Below are positions 1 to 5,029 of a DNA stretch of 5,029 nt, in pieces (the stretch's first letter is position 1; the number at the start of each line of letters is the position of its first letter). The notes beneath the pieces were generated by a model that did not search any database, was not told the origin of the DNA, and saw only the letters and a program-made list of their open reading frames with translations. Made by a program: the position numbers and the translations under genes. The DNA comes from Smithellaceae bacterium (GTDB lineage Bacteria > Desulfobacterota > Syntrophia > Syntrophales > Smithellaceae), in NCBI GenBank assembly GCA_028704195.1, contig JAQVLL010000179.1, positions 1 to 5,029 of the forward strand, given 5' to 3'.

Positions 1-254
1 TTTTTAAAAAAATGTCATGATTATGGGAACAATCGATTGTTCCTAATAATCAGACATAATTTTAAATCGGCTATTTTGATATCCAGAAGAGCAATCTCTT
101 TTCTTATCTTCTGGAACGTAAAAATAATAAAAATATGCGATTATATGTTTGGAAATCATATAATTTTCGATATTAATAAAATCTTTTTCCACCATGGTTC
201 TAACCAGTAAATTCATTTTGCTCAATCAAAACCACCGAAAAGACGAAAGATCGC
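1..254. other. AT-rich flank left of the IS, no convincing gene
   Basis: This stretch is markedly richer in A and T than the neighbouring insertion sequence. The only sizeable open frame is on the minus strand (225 to 43, about 60 codons from a TTG, or 57 from the ATG at 216). A TGA lies directly upstream of the TTG, so the frame was not cut by the IS. It has no clear Shine-Dalgarno sequence before either start, its product (rich in Tyr, Phe, Ile and Lys) is not recognisable, and its stop lies inside the hairpin at 12-57. I therefore do not call it a gene. If it is one, the hairpin next to it would be its terminator. Confidence 0.5.
12..57. terminator. Long imperfect inverted repeat, candidate terminator (minus strand) or operator
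   Basis: The core GGAACAATCGATTGTTCC (26-43) is a perfect 18-bp palindrome, readable as a 7-bp stem with a TCGA loop. The pairing continues outward: TGATTAT (18-24) with ATAATCA (46-52), then ATGTC (12-16) with GACAT (53-57), with only small bulges at 17, 25 and 44-45. On the minus strand the stem is followed at once by seven T (complement of 6-12), as in a rho-independent terminator. On the plus strand the tail is weaker (AATTTTAAA). The stem is AT-rich outside the core, and the perfect centre would also suit a dimeric regulator, so the role is undecided. Confidence 0.4.
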
Positions 255-261
255 TGTCAAT

Positions 262-306
262 TGCCGCCATAATCGAGCCAGGGTTTTTCGCCGTAATGGA
301 GCCAGT
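262..306. repeat. IS left-end repeat units (two copies)
   Basis: Two 21-bp units (262-282 and 286-306), 24 bp apart, match the reverse complement of the units at the right end. The inner one (CGCCGTAATGGAGCCAGT core, 289-306) is nearly identical to the reverse complement of right-end unit 2845-2865. The outer one (CGCCATAATCGAGCCAG core, 265-281) is closest to 2795-2815. They lie downstream of istB. In IS21 elements such terminal repeats are transposase binding sites; that role is inferred here from family knowledge. Confidence 0.75.
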
Positions 307-341
307 TCAAAGTGTTCAAAAAACAGTCTGGGACGCTTCTT

Positions 342-1148
342 TCAAAACGGCAGATTCACCTCCTTTTTTGCATTCGTTTTTTCTGTTTTTAGATCGTTGT
401 ATTTTTGTTGTTGTGGACCGGATGGTGTGGCCCGATAACTTTCTCCGTCGAGAACAACTTTATAAGCGCCATGCCGGAGCCGATCAACTGACGCGGCCCC
501 GAGGATGCGGTTTGGAAAAGCTTCGGGCCATTCCGGAATGTCCAGATTGGATGTAATAATCGTGCTTCTGCGTTCATATCGTTCTGAAATCACATCGTGA
601 AAGTCTTCATCCTGGATTCCTTTGAGCGGTTTGAGGCCAAAATCATCGATAATGAGGAGATCGATATTGGCCAGTTTTGCCAGTTGCCTCTCGTAACTGT
701 TGGTTGCCCTGGCCGCATGCAACTGAGAGAGCATCCGGTCAGCCGTGGAGAACAGGGCGTCATAACCGGCACGAATTGCCGCATGCCCCAGCGCCTGGGC
801 AATATGACTCTTCCCGGTGCCACAGGGACCGACGATCAGGACGCAGACCTTTTCTTCGATGAAGCGGCAGGACGCCAGATCGGTGAGCATCGCGCGGTTC
901 ATATTAGGCATACATGTAAAATCAAAATCTTCGAGGGTTTTTTGACTGCGGAAACTGGCACGCCTAAGCGCCAGGGAAAAACGTTTTTGACTTCTGCGGG
1001 CCACCTCATCCTGAAGAATCATCGCCAGAAAATCCATATAGGAGAACTTCCCTTCGATCGCCTGACGGTTTCGCTGTTCGATGGAGTCCAGAATGCCGGA
1101 TAATCGCAACTGTTTGAGCATGGGAATCAAATCGGGACTGGGATTCAT
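342..1148 (-). CDS. istB: IstB-type AAA+ ATPase, IS21 transposition helper
   Basis: The 268-residue protein is the ATP-dependent partner of the IstA transposase: in this family IstB assembles on target DNA, helps choose the insertion site and stimulates strand transfer. Seen in the sequence: an N-terminal region beginning MNPSPDLIPMLKQLRLSG (residues 1-18), typical of IstB; Walker A GPCGTGKS (107-114) with catalytic-type Lys113; Walker B LLIIDDFG (164-171); a TSN sensor-1-like motif (199-201); and VDRLRHG (221-227), which resembles the conserved arginine segment of IstB/DnaC-like ATPases. The length is slightly above the usual ~250 residues because of a Lys/Gln/Asn-rich tail after about 245. 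The ATG overlaps the istA stop as ATGA, so translation is probably coupled. No break or missing motif is apparent. A DnaC-like replication loader is the main relative, but the istA partner settles the assignment. Confidence 0.95.
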   Translation of the reverse strand: MNPSPDLIPMLKQLRLSGILDSIEQRNRQAIEGKFSYMDFLAMILQDEVARRSQKRFSLALRRASFRSQKTLEDFDFTCMPNMNRAMLTDLASCRFIEEKVCVLIVGPCGTGKSHIAQALGHAAIRAGYDALFSTADRMLSQLHAARATNSYERQLAKLANIDLLIIDDFGLKPLKGIQDEDFHDVISERYERRSTIITSNLDIPEWPEAFPNRILGAASVDRLRHGAYKVVLDGESYRATPSGPQQQKYNDLKTEKTNAKKEVNLPF

Positions 1149-2704
1149 GGCGCCATCCTCCCTTCTTCCCGGAGCCTGTCGTCGCGGAGAAACCGCCCGG
1201 TGGTGTAGACGGACGGTCTGGATTCCAAGGAGAACAATGGGTGTTCCAGCGGCAGTTGATCGATCCCTTGTTTGAGGATATTTTTGATGCTTGTATATTT
1301 AACGTTGTCGAAATGCAATGCGCGAAGACAGGCGCTTTCCAGACGGACGACACTATATTTTTTAGCAAGCCCGATAATGCCCTGGGCGCCCCGGAGATGA
1401 TCCAGAACCTTATCGCCAAAGAGTTTCCGGATGACCTCATGGCAGGACGGTCCGATGGATTCCGATTGCTTCAGGCACCACTGGGTGTCCTGCAGCTTCC
1501 AGGCAATAGCCCCGGGCGGCATGTGCTCATCGATGGTGGAATAAGCTCCGGGCTTGTAAAGCCGGGGATGAGTGGCCACAAGATGAAGGTCATCATAAAG
1601 TTTGACAATATTATTTGTGGCCTTAAGCCAGAGTTTTTTGTGTGCCAGCGGATAAGGGACTGAATAATAGGCTTTTTCAAACTGCACATGGCAGTTGCCG
1701 TGGACTTTGACCTGACACCAGGATGCCATCTCCACGGGAACATCTGGCAGGGGTTTTAAAAACGGTTTCTCCGATTCGGCAAAAAGCGTCAACGGCTTCT
1801 GCCGGGTGGTCCCGTGAATGCGGTTACCCGCCGTTTCCATCAGCCAGGATTGGAGTTGGCCGTTGGCGTCGGTGATCGAACGGAAGGAGCGCAGGGGAAC
1901 AAAGCTGTTTTTGACATATTTGACGCCGGATTCGACCCGGCCTTTCTTTTGGGGATCACGCGGCGGGCAAGGTGAGATAATAAATCCGTAGCCTTCAGCG
2001 AACTCTCCATAGGAACGCTGGACCTCCGGATCATGGTAGCAGGCGCGGGTGATGGCGCACTTGGCGTTATCAATGATCATCTTCAGGGAAACGCCGCCGA
2101 AGAACTCGAAGGCCCGGCGGTGGCAGGCAAGCCAGGTGGCAATCTTCTGATCCAAAACAATCTCGGCATAGGCATGGCGGCTGAAGCATAGCGTCATGAC
2201 GAAAATCCAAGTCTTATGCATCTTGCCGGTGAAAACATCCTGGATGTCCGGCCCTTTGCCAAAGTCCACCTGGGCAGCCTCTCCCGGTTCAAAATCCAGA
2301 ACGCAGCTTACGGGTTTTTCGTGGTATCCGTGTTTTTGCGCCAGACGGCGTACGGAAGAATAACTGCCGGTAAAACCATACTGCTCGGCCAGTGCCCGGC
2401 GGATCGTGGTCAGGCAAATCCCTTCGCCAATCCAGGTTTTGATCTGCTCCTCGTGGGTTTGGCATTTTGATTCATGGGTGGGATTACAAACCACCTTCCT
2501 GGCAAAAACATCTGCCAAGGCATTGTCATCCGGCAACGGACTGTCATTGGAAAGCCAACCTTTATCCAAGGCAATGGCTCTTATCTGGCTGCATTTGGTC
2601 CGACCGATGGTCTTTGTCCGGGCAATCTCCCGGTCGGTCTGGCCCATGCGGATTCTGTGAATAATTTGACGGTAATCGTACATCTCGAACCTCCTGTTGC
2701 TCAT
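1145..2704 (-). CDS. istA: IstA-type DDE transposase of an IS21-family element
   Basis: This gene encodes the transposase that binds the element ends and catalyses cleavage and joining. Counting from the upstream ATG (519 aa): an N-terminal helix-turn-helix around residues 23-45 (TDREIARTKTIGRTKCSQIR), a second HTH-like segment near 98-122 (LTTIRRALAEQYGFTGSYSSV), and an RNase H-fold catalytic core with the likely DDE triad at D147 (AQVDFG), D212 (IIDNAK) and E258 (GRVESG). The C-terminal half is the usual, less conserved IstA region. There are two credible starts. ATG at 2704 has GGAGG 9 nt upstream, and ATG at 2683 (MYDYRQ, 512 aa) has AGGAGG 6 nt upstream. An in-frame ATG at 2842 lies inside the terminal repeats, has no SD and is unlikely. 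The stop codon overlaps the istB start (ATGA), making an operon. I see no frameshift or missing catalytic residue. Confidence 0.95.
   Translation of the reverse strand: MSNRRFEMYDYRQIIHRIRMGQTDREIARTKTIGRTKCSQIRAIALDKGWLSNDSPLPDDNALADVFARKVVCNPTHESKCQTHEEQIKTWIGEGICLTTIRRALAEQYGFTGSYSSVRRLAQKHGYHEKPVSCVLDFEPGEAAQVDFGKGPDIQDVFTGKMHKTWIFVMTLCFSRHAYAEIVLDQKIATWLACHRRAFEFFGGVSLKMIIDNAKCAITRACYHDPEVQRSYGEFAEGYGFIISPCPPRDPQKKGRVESGVKYVKNSFVPLRSFRSITDANGQLQSWLMETAGNRIHGTTRQKPLTLFAESEKPFLKPLPDVPVEMASWCQVKVHGNCHVQFEKAYYSVPYPLAHKKLWLKATNNIVKLYDDLHLVATHPRLYKPGAYSTIDEHMPPGAIAWKLQDTQWCLKQSESIGPSCHEVIRKLFGDKVLDHLRGAQGIIGLAKKYSVVRLESACLRALHFDNVKYTSIKNILKQGIDQLPLEHPLFSLESRPSVYTTGRFLRDDRLREEGRMAP
2689..2694 (-). 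promoter_or_regulatory. Ribosome binding site for the inner istA start
   Basis: AGGAGG on the minus strand ends 6 nt before the ATG at 2683. It lies within the first codons of the longer istA form, so it serves only the shorter product, which begins MYDYRQ as many IS21 transposases do. Confidence 0.65.
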
Positions 2705-2713
2705 GTTCCGTAT

Positions 2714-2718
2714 CCTCC
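2714..2718 (-). promoter_or_regulatory. Ribosome binding site for the outer istA start
   Basis: GGAGG on the minus strand, 9 nt before the ATG at 2704, supports translation of the form beginning MSNRRFEMYDYRQ. Together with the inner site it gives two plausible initiation points seven codons apart. I found no convincing sigma70 promoter between here and the repeat array at 2795. Confidence 0.6.
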
Positions 2719-2794
2719 AGCATATTAGTGCCGGAAGCATACTAAGGTTTTTGTCTTGTCCGAGATGTTTTTTGAGCGCTGAATCAAAATAAGC

Positions 2795-2915
2795 ACTGGC
2801 TCGATTACGGCGATCAGCAAGTGGCCTCATTGCGCCGATCATAAACTGGCTCCATTACGGTGATCATTAAGTGGCCTCATTGCGCCGATCACCGAATGGC
2901 TCTATAGCACCGATC
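2795..2915. repeat. IS right-end array: five 21-bp units at an exact 25-bp period
   Basis: Units start at 2795, 2820, 2845, 2870 and 2895, each 21 bp with 4-bp spacers (agca, ataa, atta, accg). All end in GATC and most share TGGC near the start. Units 2 and 4 are identical (AGTGGCCTCATTGCGCC then GATC). Units 1 and 3 form a second subtype (ACTGGCTC then ATTACGG) differing from each other at two positions. Unit 5 is the most diverged and lies next to the terminus. The alternation means 2795-2844 and 2845-2894 are two copies of a 50-bp block (43 of 50 positions identical by my count). In IS21 elements multiple terminal repeats bind the transposase; five on one side is a large number. The array lies upstream of istA and could also affect its transcription. 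Confidence 0.9.
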
Positions 2916-2922
2916 ATTAACA

Positions 2923-3084
2923 GAGGCAAACCAGCACGTCTGTTTCGCAGACGAATGGCAAACGTGCATTTAGAAAAGGGAGCAATTTTTATACAACCGA
3001 AATTATTACATTTTAAAAAATGATTTTTTTCTCTTGACGGGAACTACATAGGATGTCCCTCATAGACGCCCGCAAAAATATTTC
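2923..3084. other. Intergenic region between the IS and the TetR gene
   Basis: No gene is seen on either strand. The part next to the IS contains a small hairpin, CGTCTG-TTTCG-CAGACG (2937-2953), inside a wider GCACGT (2934-2939) / ACGTGC (2962-2967) pair, and the heptamer GGCAAAC occurs twice (2925-2931 and 2957-2963). Farther on the DNA is AT-rich, with CATTTT-AA-AAAATG (3009-3022) followed by a T-run. A TTGACG at 3034-3039 looks like a -35 box but has no -10 at a workable distance. Confidence 0.5.
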
Positions 3085-3113
3085 TTGATTAGAATAATAT
3101 TCTATAATATAAT
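3085..3113 (+). promoter_or_regulatory. Sigma70-type promoter of the TetR gene
   Basis: A -35 box TTGATT (3085-3090) and a perfect -10 box TATAAT (3108-3113) are separated by 17 bp, the optimal spacing. Transcription would begin at about 3119-3121, directly at the ATG at 3122. A second TATAAT at 3103-3108 overlaps it but has a poorer -35. The spacer contains the palindrome at 3090-3104. Confidence 0.65.
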
Positions 3114-3117
3114 TCTA
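3090..3117. promoter_or_regulatory. Candidate TetR-type operator in the promoter spacer
   Basis: TAGAATA-A-TATTCTA (3090-3104) is a perfect 7-1-7 inverted repeat between the -35 and -10 boxes, and a third half site ATTCTA follows at 3112-3117 over the -10 end. A dimeric repressor bound here would block RNA polymerase. Since the next gene encodes a TetR-type protein, autoregulation is the natural inference, but AT-rich DNA makes short palindromes by chance easier. Confidence 0.5.
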
Positions 3118-3121
3118 AAAT

Positions 3122-3730
3122 ATGAAGAGAATGAATTGTAAACATCCAAAATCAGAAATCCGCCGCTCTGAAGTCATTCGTGCGGCTCTGGATTGCTTTT
3201 GTGAAAAGGGCATTGCCGAGACAAGCGTTTTAGAAATTTGCCGCCGTTCCCGGACAAGCGTAGGCAGTATTTATCATCACTTTAAAGGCAAAGAATCCAT
3301 TGCCGCCGCAGCATATCTGGAGGGAATAACGGATTATCAGGCAGGATTCACAACATCACTTTTGGAACATGAAAATGCCCGCGACGGCATCCTCGCCGTC
3401 ATTCGTTTTCATTTGGAGTGGATTGATAAAAAACAAAATTTTGCCACATATCTCATGCAAAACAGACATGCAGAATTCATGAAGGAAGTTGAAGGAATCT
3501 TTATCGAAATCAATAAGTCATTTATTGGGCATGTCGGACCGTGGATTGAAAAGCATATGGCGGCAGGCAGGCTGAAAAAGTTACCCTTGGTAATTTTTAT
3601 GAGCATTCTTCTGGGACCATGTCAGGAGATCACCCGCCATCGTTTGTCAGGCATGTGTTCTACCGATGGGGAGATGGTCGCGCATGAGTTGGGTATCGCC
3701 GCGTGGCGCGCCCTCGGAATCGAAGAGTGA
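3122..3730 (+). CDS. TetR/AcrR-family transcriptional regulator
   Basis: The 202-residue protein has the standard TetR plan. The N-terminal DNA-binding domain spans about residues 15-60, with the HTH in 34-54 (TSVLEICRRSRTSVGSIYHHF; SVGSIYHHFKGKESI is the signature end of the HTH plus helix 4). The rest is a helical ligand-binding and dimerisation region of typical size, whose ligand cannot be read from the sequence. The ATG at 3122 has no Shine-Dalgarno sequence and coincides with the predicted transcription start, so the message is nearly leaderless. An in-frame ATG at 3131 follows a purine-rich GAAGAGA and is an alternative start that leaves the HTH intact. Proteins of this family usually repress their own gene and adjacent ones. 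The two paralogues that follow on the same strand, 84 bp downstream, are the likely targets. No truncation is evident. Confidence 0.93.
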   Translation: MKRMNCKHPKSEIRRSEVIRAALDCFCEKGIAETSVLEICRRSRTSVGSIYHHFKGKESIAAAAYLEGITDYQAGFTTSLLEHENARDGILAVIRFHLEWIDKKQNFATYLMQNRHAEFMKEVEGIFIEINKSFIGHVGPWIEKHMAAGRLKKLPLVIFMSILLGPCQEITRHRLSGMCSTDGEMVAHELGIAAWRALGIEE

Positions 3731-3801
3731 TGACGGGTGATCTTAACCGAGTATAAACCCTTGGGACGGCATCAACGGTCTTATGATGGTAAAAAGGAGG
3801 C

Positions 3802-3806
3802 AGGAG
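3802..3806 (+). promoter_or_regulatory. Ribosome binding site of the first paralogue
   Basis: AGGAG lies 8 nt before the ATG at 3815. A second, stronger AGGAGG at 3795-3800 is 14 nt away and is too distant to be ideal. The pair fixes the start of the 187-residue protein. The 84-bp gap after the TetR gene has no clear terminator or promoter, so read-through from the TetR promoter is likely. Confidence 0.7.
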
Positions 3807-3814
3807 AATAGAAG

Positions 3815-4378
3815 ATGAAGACACTAAATGAGATTACGAAAGAGGAATTGATCGAGCTTGAAAATAGCTGTTGGATGACTCACGACGGCATGTGGTTTTA
3901 CAATTGTCTTAGCAAATTTGGTATTGAAACAACGAACATGTTGAACAAATCGGCAATCAAGGGGATGACACCGTTTGAAATTGAACGGACAAAAAAAGCC
4001 ATTGGTTTTGAAAAAGGCAAATTGGATAGTTTCGAAGACTTTAAAGCATATTTTACCATGGCCAAAACACTATATATTCCACCTTTTATGAATGCGACGA
4101 TGAGTTTTCCCAGGCACAATGTCCTTCATTGGTCATTCGAATCAAATCATTGCTTTGCTTATAAAGGCATGAGGAGATTGGGCGTCATCGACAAGTACGA
4201 ATGCGGTGTCATTTTCAGGATTGAATGCTGGCTTGACTATTTCGGCATCAAACACACCACGACCCCCGGAATCGATAAGTGCCTGATGCATACGACCGGT
4301 GAATGCTCAGGCGACATCGAAGTTTCTTTCCCGGATGAGATAAAAGAACTTCATGCTGCCCTGATGCCGAATCGTTAG
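3815..4378 (+). CDS. Small Cys-containing protein, DUF6125 / ATC-hydrolase-like, function unknown (paralogue 1)
   Basis: The 187-residue soluble protein has no signal peptide or membrane segment. The N-terminal pattern ELIELENSCWMTHDGMWF (residues 11-28, HDGMWF at 23-28) and the C-terminal Cys pattern (C113, C130, C138, C156, C164, with R-x-LGV-x-x-x-YEC at 121-130 and KCLMHTTGEC at 155-164) resemble, from memory, bacterial DUF6125 proteins and the related L-2-amino-thiazoline-4-carboxylate hydrolase-like group. I could not search to confirm this. The spaced cysteines suggest metal or cluster binding or redox chemistry, which is inference only. It is followed after 34 bp by a paralogue and preceded by a TetR regulator, so it is probably part of a small inducible operon. 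The start is set by AGGAG at 3802-3806. No substrate or reaction can be assigned. Confidence 0.85.
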   Translation: MKTLNEITKEELIELENSCWMTHDGMWFYNCLSKFGIETTNMLNKSAIKGMTPFEIERTKKAIGFEKGKLDSFEDFKAYFTMAKTLYIPPFMNATMSFPRHNVLHWSFESNHCFAYKGMRRLGVIDKYECGVIFRIECWLDYFGIKHTTTPGIDKCLMHTTGECSGDIEVSFPDEIKELHAALMPNR

Positions 4379-4397
4379 ACTTCAATCTGATAATCTT

Positions 4398-4404
4398 AGG
4401 AGGG
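4398..4404 (+). promoter_or_regulatory. Ribosome binding site of the second paralogue
   Basis: AGGAGGG lies 8 nt before the ATG at 4413, in the 34-bp gap after the first paralogue. It is a near-ideal site that settles the start. The gap holds no promoter or terminator, which supports cotranscription. Confidence 0.75.
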
Positions 4405-4412
4405 TATTCATC

Positions 4413-4931
4413 ATGAGCGTAATTGATTTGATTAACAAGGAAGATATCAGAGAATTTTTCTGCAAAGACTGGATGATGCATGATGGAATTTGGTTTGCTC
4501 AGTCGGCACAGGAAATCGGAATTGAAAAAACAAATCAATTAAATACCAATGGAATCAAAATGATGTCAGAAAATGAAATCCTCAGGCTGATCAAGCTATT
4601 TAATAATGGCAGCAAATCATTTAACAGCTATGAAGAATTTCAAAAGTTCCTGACCAGTTCAATTGATTTTGTCAGACCGGATTTTATGAAATTCACATTT
4701 GCATTCCCTCGAAACAAAATTTTTCAGATTGATTTTCAAAAGTGCTGGGCATTTGAAGGAGTAAAAAGATTGGGTTTTATAGAACAATATGAATGCGCTG
4801 TCGTTATTCGACTGAAATCATGGTTTGATGTTTTAGGCATTCAGTATTCCATGTTGCCGGATTTTAAAAAATGTCTAATGAATGAAACAGGCATCTGCTC
4901 ATATCAGTTTCAATTTTTAAAGGGAGTGTAA
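4413..4931 (+). CDS. Small Cys-containing protein, DUF6125 / ATC-hydrolase-like, function unknown (paralogue 2)
   Basis: The 172-residue protein aligns end to end with the preceding gene product: W20 and HDGIWF (23-28) fall at identical residue numbers, then GIEKTNQLN (36-44), FPRN (98-101), RLGFIEQYEC (119-128) and KCLMNETGIC (153-162). Cysteines C111, C128, C154 and C162 correspond to C113, C130, C156 and C164 of paralogue 1, whereas C138 of paralogue 1 is a Ser here (S136), so four cysteines are the probable functional set. It ends shortly after the last Cys and lacks about ten C-terminal residues found in its partner. Codon use is visibly more A/T-rich than in paralogue 1, so this is an old duplication or a separate acquisition rather than a recent tandem copy. 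Family membership is from memory; the biochemical role is unknown. The two may form a heterodimer or act on related substrates. Confidence 0.85.
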   Translation: MSVIDLINKEDIREFFCKDWMMHDGIWFAQSAQEIGIEKTNQLNTNGIKMMSENEILRLIKLFNNGSKSFNSYEEFQKFLTSSIDFVRPDFMKFTFAFPRNKIFQIDFQKCWAFEGVKRLGFIEQYECAVVIRLKSWFDVLGIQYSMLPDFKKCLMNETGICSYQFQFLKGV

Positions 4932-4947
4932 ATCTAACTGTGTAAAT

Positions 4948-4973
4948 GTTTTATTCAGGGTAGAGAATAAAAC
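4948..4973 (+). terminator. AT-rich hairpin after the last gene, weak terminator candidate
   Basis: GTTTTATTC (4948-4956) and GAATAAAAC (4965-4973) form a perfect 9-bp stem with an 8-nt loop, 16 bp after the stop of the second paralogue. The position suits a terminator, but there is no T-run after it and the stem is mostly A-T pairs, so efficiency would be low. Confidence 0.35.
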
Positions 4974-4981
4974 CAGAACAA

Positions 4982-5029
4982 GGGGTCTGCCTGCTCTTTC
5001 CCCAGAAAAACGGACACCTCGGTTAGGGG
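4982..5029. other. Possible end of a second insertion sequence (IS3-like), cut by the window edge
   Basis: After the AT-rich tail of the operon the composition changes abruptly. The stretch GGTCTGCC, then TTTCCCCAGAAAAACGGACACC, read as two neighbouring blocks (4984-4991 and 4997-5018), resembles from memory terminal sequences of IS3-family elements, which often begin near CTGCCCC and contain GGACACC. No reading frame is available to test this and the partner end is outside the window. Weak evidence. Confidence 0.25.

Larger units (their letters stand above)
255..2922 (-). mobile_element. IS21-family insertion sequence (about 2.67 kb)
   Basis: The element carries the istA-istB pair typical of IS21 elements, in that order on the minus strand and with overlapping reading frames. 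Both ends start with TGT: TGTCAATTGCCGCC on the left (255 onward, plus strand) and TGTTAATGATCGG on the right (2922 inward, minus strand). Aligned without gaps over 28 bp they agree at 16 positions, including a shared GAGCCA. The first binding-site-like unit begins 7 bp inside each terminus, which supports the boundaries. IS21 elements normally duplicate 4-8 bp of target; bases before 255 (gatcgc) and after 2922 (gaggca) do not match, so either the duplication has been lost or the ends are slightly misplaced. The length is at the upper part of the usual IS21 range. Both genes look intact, so the element may be active. Confidence 0.88.

Noticed and set aside
43..225. Minus-strand open frame of about 60 codons in the left flank
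   Set aside because: It has no Shine-Dalgarno sequence, an unrecognisable product of AT-rich composition, and a stop inside a hairpin. It is described in the flank entry but not called as a gene.
597..1103. Plus-strand open frame opposite istB
   Set aside because: It is antisense to a gene with clear Walker A and B motifs, has no family resemblance, and is explained as a shadow of istB.
2705..2842. Extension of istA to an ATG at 2842
   Set aside because: This start lies within the terminal repeat array and has no Shine-Dalgarno sequence, whereas ATG codons at 2704 and 2683 both have good ones.
2795..2915. CRISPR-like array
   Set aside because: The spacers are only 4 bp and the units match the other end of the IS in inverted orientation, so these are transposon end repeats.
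3034..3062. Second promoter starting with TTGACG upstream of the TetR gene
   Set aside because: There is no -10-like hexamer at 16-18 bp: the bases there are CCCTCA, and CATAGA lies 21 bp away.
3731..3814. Separate promoter or terminator between the TetR gene and paralogue 1
   Set aside because: I see no -35/-10 pair with good spacing and no stem followed by a T-run.

Overview
The window combines an intact-looking IS21-family insertion sequence (about 255-2922, genes on the minus strand) with a chromosomal-type cassette on the plus strand: a TetR-type regulator followed by two paralogous small genes. The likely source is a mesophilic Gram-negative bacterium. A Desulfobacterota or related anaerobe is a guess from the kind of small Cys-containing protein seen here, and nothing in the window fixes the taxon.

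Layout. 1-254 is AT-rich, with no convincing gene, and holds a long imperfect inverted repeat (12-57). 255-2922 is the IS. Its two genes, istA (DDE transposase) and istB (AAA+ helper ATPase), are joined by an ATGA overlap. The left end has two copies of a 21-bp binding-site-like unit. The right end, upstream of istA, has five copies at an exact 25-bp period, alternating between two subtypes. Both ends begin TGT, with the first unit offset by 7 bp. No target-site duplication is visible. istA has two in-frame ATG codons seven codons apart, each with its own Shine-Dalgarno sequence, which recalls the two IstA products known from IS21 itself.

2923-3121 is an AT-rich intergenic region ending in a good sigma70-type promoter. 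A 7-1-7 palindrome sits between its -35 and -10 boxes, and the promoter lies so close to the TetR ATG that the mRNA should be nearly leaderless. 3122-3730 is the TetR-family regulator. 3815-4378 and 4413-4931 are two paralogues (187 and 172 aa) sharing an HDGxWF motif at the same residue numbers and four aligned cysteines. They resemble, from memory, the DUF6125 / ATC-hydrolase-like group of unknown function. The three genes run in one direction with short gaps and strong ribosome binding sites and probably form a small operon regulated by the TetR protein. 4932-5029 has no gene. It contains an AT-rich hairpin and, at the very edge, a GC-richer stretch that may be the end of a second insertion sequence.

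The points most worth following are the repeat architecture of the IS right end, the dual start of istA, and the TetR plus tandem-paralogue cassette, whose function is not known.
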